The notes: generated by a model not told the origin, from the letters alone. A DNA stretch of 64,000 nt from Ectobius pallidus (GCA_964059195.1 CAXKWD010000001.1:221720484-221784483); one strand, 5' to 3'. Shown: positions 23,115 to 35,277, counted from the stretch's first letter. Program-made: numbers and translations.

Positions 23115-23796
23115 TAGGGCAATGCATTTGATGATTTTGCATCTTTTTTATATCAAAGTTAAAAGATAGCTCAGATATATAGGGCCTATAAATGTGTATA
23201 ATGAAATAATTGATTAAATAAGGGCAATTTGCTTTTGCATTTTTTTTGCTCTATTTTGCATTTTTCATCATTTTCAAGAGATAGGTAATTTTTTGCCAAT
23301 TTTTAGATCATTTTCGGCATTTTAGGTCATGTTTCAGTGAAGTTAGAGAGGAGCTTTTCCACGTGCAAATCGTTATTTTCAGAAAACAGACAATCGTTTT
23401 TATTTGAGAACCTCCGCCAAGTGTTCATAGTTCATTTTAATTCAAGTTTATTGTAAACACCAGAGCAGTTTGTCTTGTAGCAATAAAGATTTTTTCTTTA
23501 TTTTTAAATGACACATTTAAAGAATTTTTTTTTTCGCTAAGGGTGTCCAAGTAGTATAAATTTACTTTCTTTTTGAGCAATAAAATAAGTGTGTTTTCAA
23601 TTGTAAATTCATATATAACACATTGCTTTTAGCAATTCATTACTTAAAAAAACTAAATATAAGTAGCCTAGTAGTAGAAAATTTATTGGTAATTTAAAAA
23701 AAAATTGTGTCCTTTTTTTCACAATTTTTAGGTCTTAAATGCATTTTTTATTTCGCATTTTTTCACTATTTTATGGTCATTAAATGCCTTGCCCTA
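23115..23796. mobile_element. hAT-like MITE, GGGCAAGGCATT family, copy F1
   Basis: Inverted ends are TAGGGCAATGCATTTGATGA on the left and TAGGGCAAGGCATTTAATGA read inward from the right. Flanking octamers CCAATAAT and CCTTTAAC match at 5 of 8, an eroded duplication. The interior repeats TTTTGCATTTTT and ATTTTTAGGTCATTTT-like words. Homologous pieces at 35395-35883 and 47612-48575. Confidence 0.75.
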
Positions 23797-24638
23797 CCTT
23801 TAACAATATAATCAAGAATATAGTCTTAAATTGTAGTTCTCTCTTAAACCCGGGTGTTGGCCATCTCTCTCCCTATTTACAGCTTGTTTCCGAAACATTT
23901 TTAAAGCGCAGAGAAAGAGTTGTAAATATTAAGCATTCATTTTAGCTCTGGAAGGAGATTTGGCTTTTTAATAAACTCTCAAGCGAGCTTCCGTTTTTAT
24001 ATTTGAAGTTGTAATTGAATTTTACTCATTAGAATTTCCCTTTCAGATTTCTAACTGCTTTTCGCTGTGTAATATTCGTAACTTCCAGATCTCACGTGGA
24101 ATTGGTTTTAATCTCTTTTTTGTATCCGGTACTCAACAAAAGAGGTCAATTACAGTTCTCTAAGTTGGCAATCTTTTCCTTCAAACGACTGCAATTGTTG
24201 GCTTTTTCTTACAAAGCCTCCTTATAACAACTTCCGTTGCAATAATATCGCTTTTAAAAGCTAACAAAAGAAAATCTGTTGCATGTTTACCTATTACTGC
24301 AGTGTTCCGGAACTTCGTTATTTGCTTTAAAGATGTCGATGTTGAATAGAATTATTTTGAAATTCGTGTCAATGCACTCTGAATTACGCTTTTTAGTATA
24401 TACAGTTGTTGAAGGACTTATTTTTGTATTTCTATCGCTTTGTGACTGTAAAGAAAAAACCAACGATATAGGCTATTTCCAATAGATGATTGTAATAGGG
24501 AAAGCCTGAAGGGGAAATACAGGTTTGGGCATTGAGAAATTTGTGAAATTATTTTTCTCTCAGCATTGAATTGCTCTGCAATCTCGTAATTTAACAGGCC
24601 CTTTATTGACTACTACTACAATTACATACTATTTTTAT
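23797..24638. other. Unassigned sequence
   Basis: No gene or element ends recognised. A 68-codon plus-strand frame at 24279-24485 has no family signature. Confidence 0.35.
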
Positions 24639-24651
24639 AATTAAGCTATTA

Positions 24652-24997
24652 GTTTTTTCTGGGGGTTTTCCTCACCTGTGAGAGAAATGTTGGTTAACTT
24701 TAGGCCCTTGTGGTCTCCTGATATCATCTTCATCCCATCCTCGCCTTGTTTGGAGTGAGTGTAGGTGTGAGAATGGTGTGTCTTGTCCTATGTGTTCGTG
24801 TTGTCTCGGAGGTGGCCCCGGCATTGGGCTGATCACTCATACGGGGAGGCACTCCATGTTCATGTATGGTCAAAAAAGTATGTATGTGATCCAAAGATAA
24901 TCCCTCTCCCGACAGCTCGCGGCTCTGTAAGGCCCGGGCGGCTTGGATCGCTTAAATCCTAAAAGGGAGAGGCAAAACTAAGATAAAGAAGAAGAAG
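24652..24997 (+). mobile_element. tRNA-derived SINE, family 1, 5'-truncated copy
   Basis: It lacks the tRNA-like head and starts in the body at TTTTTTCTGGGGGTTTTCC. It keeps the GC-rich hairpin region and ends in an AAGAAG-type tail. Perfect 13-bp target duplications AATTAAGCTATTA lie at 24639-24651 and 24998-25010, showing a 5'-truncated LINE-mediated insertion. Confidence 0.9.
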
Positions 24998-25010
24998 AAT
25001 TAAGCTATTA

Positions 25011-25372
25011 TAGTTATGGGTAATTATCGTTACAAAATGGCAGCCATGTTTCGTGCATTGAAATGCCGTTTCTGTGATAATGTCCACAAGTTGGCTTATC
25101 AATATTTATGAGTGATTCGTTTTATTTGGCCTATTTGCTAATATGATATAAACAATATCATTTACAATTATAGATGTAACATTAATGGTATGTTTAAAAA
25201 ATATTGTAATTTTAAGAAAATGATTATCCTTCCTGGATTTATTAAAAAAAATACTTATACTGTAGATATTCCAAAGATTGTACATTAGTAGAACCCAAAT
25301 GTTTCACTTCTGCTGGTCTATCAAATAACTCTAGTTTCGATCCTAGTCTGTATAATTCTAATAGTATATTGC
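25011..25372. other. Unassigned AT-rich sequence
   Basis: Nothing recognised. Confidence 0.35.
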
Positions 25373-25783
25373 GATACAAGTGCCGTAAGGCACGTTTACG
25401 GGTCGAGGAAACAGATTGAAAACCCGAGGCGCAGCATGCATGCTATTTTTTGCACGATGATTATTTATATCAATTTAATTATATTAATTGTGATATTACC
25501 TGAAAATATTATGTAAATACATTCTTGAAAATAGATGTTTATTTCAGAAAGTGATTCGCATGTGTTTGTTTTTATGGGAACCGAATATTTGTCCTGGGGG
25601 CCGTGGCCATAAAGGCTTGTATTATGAAGTGTATCGTAATGAATTATGACGTAGCGCTTGGACCGTAAGTGTTTTAACCTCATCGCAACCGGCCTTAGCA
25701 ACAAGACTGTGTGGGAATGTCAACTTACGATCCATGTAAACAAAGTTCGTAAGTACCACTTACTAGCTAAGGAGTGCAAAAAA
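25373..25783 (+). repeat. Fragment of the large palindromic repeat at 46.5-47.2 kb
   Basis: It matches the centre and right arm of that palindrome: GCGATACAAGTGCCGTAAG, TTCAGAAAGTGATTCGCATG, GGGAACCGAATATTTGTCCT, TTACGATCCA and an end at GGAGTGCAAAAAA. The left arm is missing, so this copy no longer folds back over its length. Confidence 0.75.
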
Positions 25784-26039
25784 TCACATTACATCCAGTT
25801 TTAGTTAAATGTATTTACTTAGTCTTTAAATCTGAAATTTAAAAAAAAAACTCATATAACTTAGATTTTCATCCCTTTTAAATTAGGTTTATCTTTTGGC
25901 ACCTACTACTATCATGATAATTTATTTTTCATTATTATAATTATTTTTTATATCAATTGAGTCATGCCTTTACTCTCAGATTTTGTCTTTTCACAATATT
26001 TTGTCTGTTTAGTTTTAAGGTAATTTTTGGTTTTAAGAT
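25784..26039. other. Unassigned AT-rich sequence upstream of a LINE tail
   Basis: May include diverged LINE 3' untranslated sequence continuing into the next feature, but no coding remnant is recognisable. Confidence 0.35.
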
Positions 26040-26160
26040 TATATTTAAAAAATGTAAAAAATGTAATTATAATCATGGAACTGCCCCCGAGCACAAGCTC
26101 TTTCGGGATTTCAGGCCTTTGTATATTATATATTGCATTTATGTAATTTTAAAATAAATA
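26040..26160 (+). mobile_element. LINE 3' untranslated end with stem-loop
   Basis: CCCCCGAGCACAAGCTC followed by TTTCGGG forms a stem-loop at about 26083-26107, matching the copies at 48.99-49.02 kb and (minus) 5.72-5.76 kb. Downstream is an A-rich tail of AAATAAAATAAA type. The copy is strongly 5'-truncated. Confidence 0.6.
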
Positions 26161-28452
26161 AAATAAATTTAAAAAAATAAAATTTTAAATACACAATCGT
26201 ACTCGGTTATATATGAAACTTTTAAAAATAAATAAAATAATATAAATATAAAAAATATATAAATATAATATATAAAATAATAAATATTAATTAATAACAA
26301 GCTTAATTAATTGTAGGTCTATTCAAGTTAGCCAAACCAGAATGAAAAATCTTTCGAGTGATGCCTTTTGTAGGTCATTTAATTAATTCCGCTCTTTATA
26401 TTTCTGTGTATTTATATGGACTAGGCTATTATTTATTGAGAGGAAATTATGTGTAGATTAGCGGTAAATATCATTTCGAAGCACAATATTTCATTCCAAA
26501 GTAAAAATGAAAACATGGCCTTCTGTGTTATGTTTACGAAAAGCAAATATTCGTTTTTATAAATGGGAATCGAATGTAATTAACGCAGAAGCAAGGAAGA
26601 ACAGAGGGCCTTGAGGGCAGGCACGTCAACATCAAAGCATAAATTCCCTGCTTGTTGACATGTACCACCCTCGTCACCACTAATTACCATCTCTCATACG
26701 TCATCACAGCTCTCATATTTTTCATACTTTGACCCGAGTGGAGTGATTGAGTTCGGTTTTCAAATCAGAGGTCGCATCGTCATTCGCATTAAATCAACCG
26801 AAACGAGAATATGTCAGAGGGCTCTGGAATTCATGCCTATAAGTTTAGACAACTGGAATCTAAGCGAAATTGCTGTAATAATAATATACTGTATCGTACG
26901 AGTTCTGTAACTGCTTTTTTCGTAAGGGTGTAGCACACTATTTTTTCTATGATAGTTTTGATCACAGTAGAGACCTCGCTTAAAAAATGTGAGAACTGTT
27001 CAATCTTGAAACGGGTTCAAAAAATGAAAGATCCTTACACTTCCTTCAAGCAACATTCATATCAGCCTCTGATTGGCTGTCTTCGAACATCGGAAAATAT
27101 AATATTATAAGGCTTAACGCTCTTCTTTTGTTTACGAACTTATACAATTAATTGCTATGATTGATAATTATTGTGAACTGTAAATATACCTTAAATATAA
27201 GGTATAGGTAGGGAAAAAAAAGCGTACCGACTCTTGTAGCTGATTTCAGAGCCTTGTGGTACGTAAATAAATGTAAGAGATGTAACGGAAACGTTTGTTT
27301 TCATAAGCAATGCAAATTACGTGAAATTATTTCTCAATTGATTATCTATATTGTCTACAACTAATTTCAATACATTCCTTGCTGTCCTGTGAATACCGCT
27401 AGGCATGCGCAGTGGCTCATGTCGACAACTTAGATATTTTAGTCGGTCCGCATGTTTCCCCCTACCTGTACATGATATTTCGTCCACTTAGTCCTGAATA
27501 AACCGTAAATTAATTAGGAAGTAACTTATGTGCATCATATTTTGCACTATATATATTTATTTATTTATTTTCTGAGATATAAAGTCTCATACGGGAAGGG
27601 GGACATCTGGCGTTTATACAAAACATTAAATTTGCTGTACAGACTAGCAAAAAAATATTCCATTCAGAATAAAACAAATGAAGCTGGACAAACAGTTGGC
27701 TTTGATTCCGAACGAACAGAGGGGGCTTTGAAAGTGTTTGTATTGAGAGTAATCAACAAGAATTTCTCGTTACAAAGGGAAATTTCACTTTAATCTGGAC
27801 ATTCCCTGTTCACAGGAAATTAAAACCTGCTTTTGCGGTTATTAAAAGTAAAGCCTATCAAATCAATTTATTTTAAACCGATTTCTAAATACGAAAGGTA
27901 AATAAACGTTCTGCGAGCGTTTTCATTAATTTCTATGGGATTAAATGTTCTATATATATATTGCAGTACAAATAGATTTAACGCTGATTTGTGGTGAATG
28001 AAATTCTCATAGAATAATATAAACAGCAGATAGCTTTGATTTCATATCAGTAGATTTCAGTTCAGGCTTATTAGGCCTACGTGGTGGAAGGCCTATACCT
28101 CTTTATCGTTCTGAAATAACGTCCCAGTATTTTTTTACTTCCTCATATCCGGTTTTCAGCATAAATGCACGTTTTGAGGTCCTCTGAATATTTAAAAATA
28201 CTATTATCAGAAACAAGTCTATGTGTCTGTATTGTGTGTCTTGGATCAAAATAACTCGAGAAAGAAAAGTGGTATACGAAGTGCGTCATAAAGCTCACTC
28301 ACTCATGGATCTATGTGGAATTTCTGGTGGACAAAATGGGGTCGGGACAGGTTTTCTCGGGCTGCTCCTTTTTCCCCTGCCTTATATAATTCCACCAGAG
28401 CTCCATTCATCATACTATGACCATTGGTTGCAATAAAGGAGTTATTAATAAC
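26161..28452. other. Unassigned sequence, low-complexity AT at its start
   Basis: 26161-26300 is a run of A/T-only words. The rest (about 2.1 kb) shows no gene, microsatellite of note or element ends that I recognise. It may be the least repetitive stretch of the window. Confidence 0.4.
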
Positions 28453-29087
28453 TAGACCTGGGATTTTAGGCTCTAAAAAAATTAGTTTTAGGCACCTAAA
28501 ATAGGCTTTTAAATCAAGTAAATAGGCTTTTAAATGAGAAAATAGGCACTTAAAATTTTCTTTAAAAATGCGTAAATAGATAGTACATACACTTTAAAAT
28601 ATTACAATATTACACTTAAACTATAACATAGTCTTTTTTACTGCAAGAAACGTGGTATACTTATTCTTAACAGAAATAATTGCAAAAATAGGCATCACGA
28701 ACTATATTCACTTAAACAGATATTCTTTCACTGGTGACTTGACACAGTAGTCCTCCTCCCCCGTCAGTCAGCATTCCTTTAGCGACAATTGTTTGAAATA
28801 ATCAAGTTTCTGTGAAAACCCCACCTCTGCTGTTCTGCTTTTCATTGAGAGATATCCATTATAAGATTGTAAAAATTACAGAAGTAGAATTTTATTTTAA
28901 ATGTACAAAATAGGCATTTTGGGCACTAAAATAGTAAACTAGGCTCTAAATGTCTAAATAGGCATTTTAGGGCACTATAAAACTCTATAAATGTAAGTGA
29001 TTTATCATGAAACGTCCACATATTTAAAAATTTGCATGTTATTTCATAAAGAACAAAATAGGCATTTGCCTTAAAATCCCAGGTCTG
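28453..29087. mobile_element. hAT-like MITE, AATAGGCATTT family
   Basis: Ends are TAGACCTGGGATTTTAGGC on the left and, reverse-complemented, CAGACCTGGGATTTTAAGGC on the right. Perfect 8-bp duplications TTAATAAC lie at 28445-28452 and 29088-29095. The 635-bp interior reiterates AAATAGGC(A/T)TTTTAA-like words at both ends, which echo the terminal AGGC core. No coding capacity. A decayed relative may start at about 49931 (CCCAGGATTTTTAGGC). Confidence 0.92.
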
Positions 29088-29095
29088 TTAATAAC

Positions 29096-30054
29096 GCACA
29101 CCGAACTGTGTCTGAGAATTCTACTTTACGAAAGCCCTTACAAATTGCCATCTTCAAGGAGCATGAAGGATTCTGCATTGTAACGCGCTGTGTGGAGTGC
29201 TAAGGACTAAGGACACCTTCTCATTAATCCTGACAGAAAGGGGATTTTACCCTCACGCAGGGGTGAACAGGGTCAGTCCCATTACGTTACAGTCCGGTGC
29301 GTTGTATTTAATAAGGGCTACAACTAGTTAACTTGTAAGACAAATCGAACCCCCCCCCTCCCAGCCCTTCTCGAGGGCTGTAATCATAACTTTGCCCTCA
29401 TGAAAGATGATTGTCTTCTACCGCTATGGGTCCTATATAATTGCTTTGCAAACAAGAGGTCGGGAGAACTCGGAAATTAACCTATTTCATATTTTACACA
29501 CACAAGATACTGATACTGATTTAAAAATAATCAGGCAGGGGATTCCGATGATTATTCTAATTGTATGGAAGGTTTAATAAATTATTCGCCAATGATTGAG
29601 GTGGCATTGCATTTTAATCATGGCCCACTATTTTAATAAAAATCTGATGTGAAAGTCACATAACTTCCTCTGCCCAAATAAAAGTTAGCAGTATTCACAT
29701 ATCCTTTTACAGAATCGCAAGACACAATTTTACGCTAATTATCCTATAAATACCTCTTATTTCTATGATGCGACTAAAAGCGCAGGCTATAGGCCTATAA
29801 CAAACTTAAAAAAAAAAACAAGTGACTGCAGACGTTTATTGAACTTTCCGCCGTAAAGAATAATTCCCGAAATTTGTCGAATATTTCCCTCAGATACTTA
29901 TTTACTCTATACCTGGCCAACAATACATCTTTCTCACTTCACATTCTTATATAGAATAAGAGGCCGTGAAAGAGCTCGTATTCAGTTGTTCATCACGTAA
30001 GACAAACTTTCTACAAACAGTGGGTGAACAGTGGGTGGCTTGTAACTACCCTCA
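29096..30054. other. Unassigned sequence
   Basis: No gene recognised. A nine-base C run occurs at 29350-29358. Confidence 0.35.
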
Positions 30055-30492
30055 GAGAATTTTTTCGAAAAAAAGTTTCAAATAAAAGTTTTAGCTGTCA
30101 GTAAAAGGAACACATGTTAGAATTTTAAAGAAAATCGTTAGAGCCGTTTTCGAGAAAATAGCGAAAAACGAAAATTTCTTCATGCAAAGTCCCCTTAAAA
30201 ATAAGAGAAATTTGTCGCCAATCTTCGAATCACATCTTCAGAAGGTATCTGACCCAAATACGAAATTTTGTTTTCATACGATTCTCCGTTTCGGAGCTAG
30301 CCTGTTCACAAACTTCCACACAGACAGACACACACAGAGACAGACACACACACAGACATGTTTCCAAAAATAGTATTTTTGGATTCAGGGGGCCTTGAAA
30401 CGTGTATATATGCTAAAAACTCAACTTCGAATTTTAGGGTCGAAAACAATACTTCCTCTACCTATAGTACCTATGGTACGGGCAGAGGAAGT
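30055..30492 (+). repeat. Dispersed repeat with GACAGACACACAC tract and terminal hairpin
   Basis: The block contains GTTTTCGAGAAAATAGCG, a CACACAGACAGACACACAC tract at about 30318-30358, and a terminal inverted repeat of ACTTCCTCT with AGAGGAAGT at 30451-30492. Its layout, with a degenerate leader and then a CAGACAGA-type tract, resembles that of family T, but no long sequence match was seen. Probably a non-coding mobile element end; class unknown. Confidence 0.5.
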
Positions 30493-30499
30493 AAAAATT

Positions 30500-30690
30500 T
30501 TAACAGACCATGCTTAAAATGATTTGGTTAGAGTAAGGATTATTTATTGTTACCATAGCAACGGATGTGATGGGATTGTAGTGTAATCATAGCCTTCTAA
30601 GTAATAAAAATTACATCAGGCCATGCTTAAGTAAAATAAATTGGTTAGAGCATGCATTGTTTATTGTTACCATAGCAACAGATAATGACG
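30500..30690 (-). repeat. Two inverted units of the X-box-bearing tandem repeat
   Basis: The reverse complement of the 20.2-20.6 kb array unit, with GTTACCATAGCAAC at 30549-30562 and 30667-30680 (spacing 118 bp), GGCCATGCTTAAG and AAAAATTACATC shared. Confidence 0.8.
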
Positions 30691-30904
30691 TAATGAGAGT
30701 TCTGCGTGAACATAGTTTTTATTCCTAAAAAGAACTTTGGACTATAGGCTACTCTTTGACTCATTTTCGCCATTTTAATCTAATAACATATTCATTAAAA
30801 TTCAGTATCATGTTAAAATGAATACTTGCAAAACGACATTAATTAATAGATTTTTATGTAGAGTATTTTTTCTTTGTTTTCTCGTCTTGAAACAAAATCA
30901 ACTC

Positions 30905-31187
30905 ATCGCTTTCGGGAGGTTCCAGGTTCAAATCCCGTGGCCGGCCAACTTGACTTGGGTTTCCCCAGTCGTGTCAAATTGGATATTTACATACCATGAA
31001 TCATCCTCACCATTTCATCCTGTATCACATCCATTTAAATTAATATCAGTTGAAATTTACTCCATTAAATACACCGACAGTAGAAACAATTGACAATCAA
31101 TTGTTCCATGGCCTACCCTAGTGTATAGACACAGATCCTGAACTCTTTATATGGCCTCGCAGCTAAAAGGAGTATAAACACAGCTTG
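30905..31187 (+). mobile_element. tRNA-derived SINE, family 2, copy 2
   Basis: B-box match GGTTCAAATCC at 30925-30935, then the same body as the copy at 22.7 kb, ending at GTATAAACACAGCTTGATG. It is followed at once by family N sequence. Confidence 0.75.
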
Positions 31188-31191
31188 ATGA

Positions 31192-32678
31192 GTAAGGTTC
31201 GTATGTTTATGACCTTAGAAAGTGGAAAATATGACTGTAAATATACCCTTAAAAATCACTAAATATTACTAAAAAATCTTAAATATGACCTAATAAAAGT
31301 ACATATTTTCTAAAAATAAATGTTCCAATTTAAAACGTTTAATTACACTAAATTATTCACATTAATTCAATCAGATAATCAATTTTTAATAATTTTACTG
31401 GTGATTTATAGTTTCACTTGTAAAGAATTTTTAATTTTAAAGATTTGCTCCTGTTCGCTCTCTTCATCAGCTCCAAATGTTTTGCAGATCTTGCGTGTCT
31501 CTTTAACATTATATTAATTAGGCCTATTTAAGTTGCCTATTAATTTGGCATAAACATTAAATTAATGACATAAGTTTCAAATTGACTCAACCATTTAGTG
31601 TATATAGGCTACTTTATAATTGAGCTCTTTTACAAAATTTATAACTGAAATATGACGTTAAATTACAAATGTGACCAAAATATGTCCAAGATCATAAAAA
31701 TGAAAAAAATATGACTTTATATGCAAAATAAAATCAGGTAAACTGATGTAAAAAAGTGCCAGTATGTTTTTTTTTAATCAGTTATGACTGCAATTATGAT
31801 ATGCAGAATGTGTTTTTTTTTTTAAATTGATTTCCAAGTTAAGCTCCAGATTTATTCATTAAGCAGGGCTTACGGAAGAAGAAAGGTCTACCATCTCGGC
31901 CACCTGGGTCATTTTAACGGTCTAGTTGGATAAGCGCATGTAAATCAATATGTTTTTTGTCATAGCTACCTGTATTTTAATTTCCAAGGCCTTATACGAT
32001 CACAGTAAAACAATAGGCTATGTTGTCAAGATAACTGATTTTCATTTTTTTTATAAATTCTTTCGAATACGTATATTACCATAAAATAGACACTAAATTG
32101 AACATTACTCCGAAACAGGTCAACCGATTTTATCCATTATGAATAGATGTCTTCCCATGTACATTATAAATGTGTATACCAAGTTTCATAAAAATCCGGT
32201 AAAGCGTATTTGAGTTACCGCGTCTTTAAAATATACACTAAATTGGGTTTTACTCCGGTACCGGTCAATATATTAGGTTCAAATTCAATAAGGCACTTCT
32301 TATGGACGTCATAAATGGGTATACCAAGTTTCATGGAAATCCGATACAGCGTATTTGAGTGATGGCGCCTTTCTATTAGAAAGGCGCCATAATCTATTAA
32401 AATAGGCACTAAATTGGGCATTACTCCGGTACCGGTGAACCGATTTGGTTCAATATCAATAGGGTTCTTCCCATGGACATTATAAATGTGTTTTCCAAGT
32501 TTCATGAAAATCCGAAAAAGCGTATTTGAGTTATGGTGCGTACAGACACACGGACAGACGGACAGACATTTTTTCGTCCACCACACAATCTCATAAAGTA
32601 CCATACTGGCACTTAATAAAAACGGTCCGATTAGGATAACAAGCATGCAATTCGTGTTTAATTTGTGTTCGCGGCGAG
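31192..32678 (+). mobile_element. Family N repeat, copy 1, split by family T copy T3
   Basis: 31192-31733 and 32622-32678 match 45243-45871 (landmarks: AGTGGAAAATATGACTG, CAACTTAAAACGTTTAA-like phrase, ATATGACTTTATATGC, ACGGTCCGATTAGGATAAC). The interior is rich in AAATATGACC-like words. The left end near TTCGTATGTTT corresponds to TAGGGTTCGGATGTTTTATG in copy 2, suggesting a hAT-like MITE, but no duplication is visible. Confidence 0.7.
31734..32614 (-). mobile_element. Family T element, copy T3, three-unit form with perfect target duplication
   Basis: On the minus strand it begins AAGTGCCAGTATGGTAC, carries the GTCTGTCCGTCTGTCC leader, three tandem ~150-bp units, and ends CATACTGGCACTT plus a 20-bp tail ending ACCTGA. 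Perfect 7-bp duplications AATAAAA lie at 31727-31733 and 32615-32621. Family N copy 2 (45808-45814) shows the empty site with a single AATAAAA. A minus-strand frame of 156 codons (32215-32685) crosses the units and repeats MKLGIPIYDVH-like segments, but has no known domain. Confidence 0.9.
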
Positions 32679-33580
32679 TTTTCATAGCAAACGTTGATCT
32701 GGCCGGACGCGTATTTCGATGCTAAGATTGGTTTCAGAAGTTGAGCGTAAGTTATTGATTTTGCACTAGAAGTACCGGTATTATAAAATGAAATCTTAAA
32801 AAAATGCTCCTTGAATAAACATATTCCTCGCGAATCTATTAATTATTAATATTATAAAAATTTGCAACCAAGAATATGGCGGATTTGAGGCATATAGCCA
32901 CAGCCTTCTGTACATGTTTGTTTTGGAACAAAACTGACTAAATAATCAAGAAAATACGTGGATAGACAAGAGGCGTGTGTGAACCTAACCTTAAGTCTTC
33001 CTGTACATGCGCATATGCTCGTTCGTGATACTTAATCAAATACCGCCCGACGTTTTTTATTTGACCGACTGTACATTAGAAAGATGACACTGTTCGTATT
33101 AAAAAAGAACCGTTAAGGCTAGTTTACACGACGAAATTAGGTTTCGTATCTGAGTTTCGCAACTGTCTTTTACTTGAATGCGCAAGCGCTAGATGTACTG
33201 GCGACAATGAGTTACGACACTACGCAGTTTCACGAAACTATAATAGTAATTTTGAGATTATACGCTTATTTAGCTTGTTCGCATTTCGTAAAATGAAATG
33301 GGGAAGTGAGGAAGTTGTGAAATGCCTGTATTCATACGTGTTTTTTAAACGTTTATATGGGATTGTAACAACTTGAACTTCAGAAATAACATGAAATGTG
33401 TGGTTGCATTGGAAAGAAAATTTGTGTAATTTCATGTTTATTTATTTTCAACACTTCCTACCACTGTAGGCTGCCTAGTGACAAAGTATAATATACAACG
33501 TAATCTTATCTGTAAATGAATTGTTAAACCTAAAGCATTAACATATATAGCAGAAATCTATAGAATTATAAAACACTATG
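32679..33580. other. Unassigned sequence
   Basis: No gene or element ends recognised. Confidence 0.35.
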
Positions 33581-34375
33581 TCAAATTATAACAATGATGC
33601 CTATAAATACGCAGTGATCCCTTCAAAGCAAGAAGAACTAAATCCTTCAGCTTCTGCACGTCTAGTTGAAATTGTTTCCAGATGTTAACTAGACATGACG
33701 TGGAATTGTGCCTCGAGCTCCTATTAACATGCCGTATATTTTTATTTCTTTCAGGTGGTACTTTTCCAGGTAGTATGGAATTGTAGGTTCATATATTAGT
33801 TGTTTCTCTTTATTGACCTCTTCTGGTTGACCTCTGTGTTTTTCAAATCTTATAGTCGGGTCAAGAATGTATCCCTCTAACGAATCTTCAGCGTATACAA
33901 GCATGTCAATACGGCGGTGGCTTCCGTTTGTGGCCACACCATGGACCTCCTCGAAGACCTTTCTCACGTAGGAGGTCTGCAATTTCAGTTCGGATCTGAT
34001 GATGCCTGGCGTTTCTCAGTAGCTCACCATACGGGCAGGATCCCAGGACATGTGCCAATGTTTCAGTCTCTCTACGGCATCACCGACAGAGGTTATTGTC
34101 CAAAGATCTGCCTGGTATTGATCGCACTGCAGAGACGTTTGCTGTCATCTTCAAGGCCTCTCGCCATTCGTTTACAGAAAGGCCCTTTTGATTTTTTATC
34201 CAACTATTGGCTGGGGTATATTCATCATATAACTCGACACCCTTCCCTTTTGTTGGCAATTCTGTCCACTTTTTAAATTCTATTTGCCGTAATTGCTGTC
34301 TGACTTTCCGTGCGTGTGACCACACAACACCGTGTGACGTTTAGTTTGATCCTTAATTTGTAGGCGACTCAATTT
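33581..34375 (-). pseudogene. R2-clade-like LINE: CCHC finger and restriction-like endonuclease domain, degraded
   Basis: Minus strand. Around 34090-34035 the reading gives a C-x2-C-x7-H-x4-C finger (C, then a TGA in place of one residue, then CRRETETLAHVLGSC). Downstream is a segment RRIDMLVYAED and GYILDPTIRFE, matching the position and style of the R2-type restriction-like endonuclease, followed by a tail containing VNIWKQFQLDVQKLKDLV. One stop and at least two frameshifts (near 33970 and 33695) disable it. The upstream segment (34080-34325) encodes NEWREALKMTANVSAVR. The reverse transcriptase domain is missing, and the flanks do not look like 28S rDNA. Confidence 0.8.
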
Positions 34376-34379
34376 CTCA

Positions 34380-34699
34380 CACAATATACAAACCCATGGC
34401 GGACTGCACAGAAAACAGTTAATACAATGATTAGGACGATACTTTATTCTATACTTATATAACAAGAAATTTAAAATGTCTTTTTCATAATTTTACTGCA
34501 ATGTTAGGACTATCTACTGTACCCCGTTGGATACATTATGAATTTAAGGGTAAATAGGTAACTTTTATAATAGGCCTAATTATATTTTGACTGTACCTAA
34601 AATGTAGAATTTCTTCAGCAATGTTCAAAACCATAGAAAAAGAATTGATATATTATCTTGTTACGAAAAAATCCACTTCAGAGTGTTTTATGATAAATA
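34380..34699. other. Unassigned sequence with a fragment of a dispersed repeat
   Basis: 34385-34440 carries the CGGACTGCACAGAAAACAG and ATGATTAGG phrase also seen near 10.03, 37.62, 38.64, 49.74, 51.29 and 54.01 kb. Nothing else recognised. Confidence 0.45.
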
Positions 34700-35274
34700 A
34701 GAGGAGCGTCCATAAAGTAAGTTTCGCTAGGGCCGTTTAAAGAAACAAAACACAATTTAATAGAAACTATTATTGCAACAGATAGCGCAAGTGTTCAGCT
34801 ATTTTTCAACATATTCGCCACAGGAATTGAAACATTTGTTATACCATGGGACCAACGTATGAATACCCGTATCGTAGAAGTCCCGCTTAGGATTTAAACC
34901 ACTGTGTGACAAACATCTCTCTGTCATTCTTTGTCATTCTCTGTCATTCTCTGTCATTTATTGAGGTGTAGGAAAAGATGGAAACCACTGGCGTGGCTGT
35001 AGGATGGATGTTTAAACATCTCCTAGCAAGTCTCCTGCAAAAGTTCGACTAGGAGGTGTTTAAACATCCACCCTACTGCCCGGACCTCGCTCTCAGTGAT
35101 TTTCATGTTTTCCTATCCCCCGGAAAATGCCAGAGAAATGGAGATGGTTGTCACACAATGGTTCAAATCCCAGGCGGCAGACTTCTACGAAACAGGTATT
35201 CAAAAGTTGGTGCCACGGTAAGACAAATGTTTCAATTCCTGTGCAAATATGTTGAAAAATAGCTGAACATTTGC
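34700..35274. mobile_element. Palindromic mariner-derived element, copy H3, right-truncated
   Basis: Left inverted end AGAGGAGCGTCCATAAAG preceded by TA (34698-34699). Both transposase-derived arms are present; the plus-sense arm reads PPYCPDLALSDFHVF, which includes the mariner segment bearing the last catalytic Asp (SDF where the family has SD[F/Y]), then a stop-broken C-terminus. The outer right end is lost where an M-family MITE scrap begins. Confidence 0.75.
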
Positions 35275-35277
35275 ATT

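Noticed and set aside
32215..32685. Family T 156-codon frame as a genuine gene
   Set aside because: The frame runs through variable-copy internal repeats and outside the element end; other copies lose the frame, so it is reported only as an observation.
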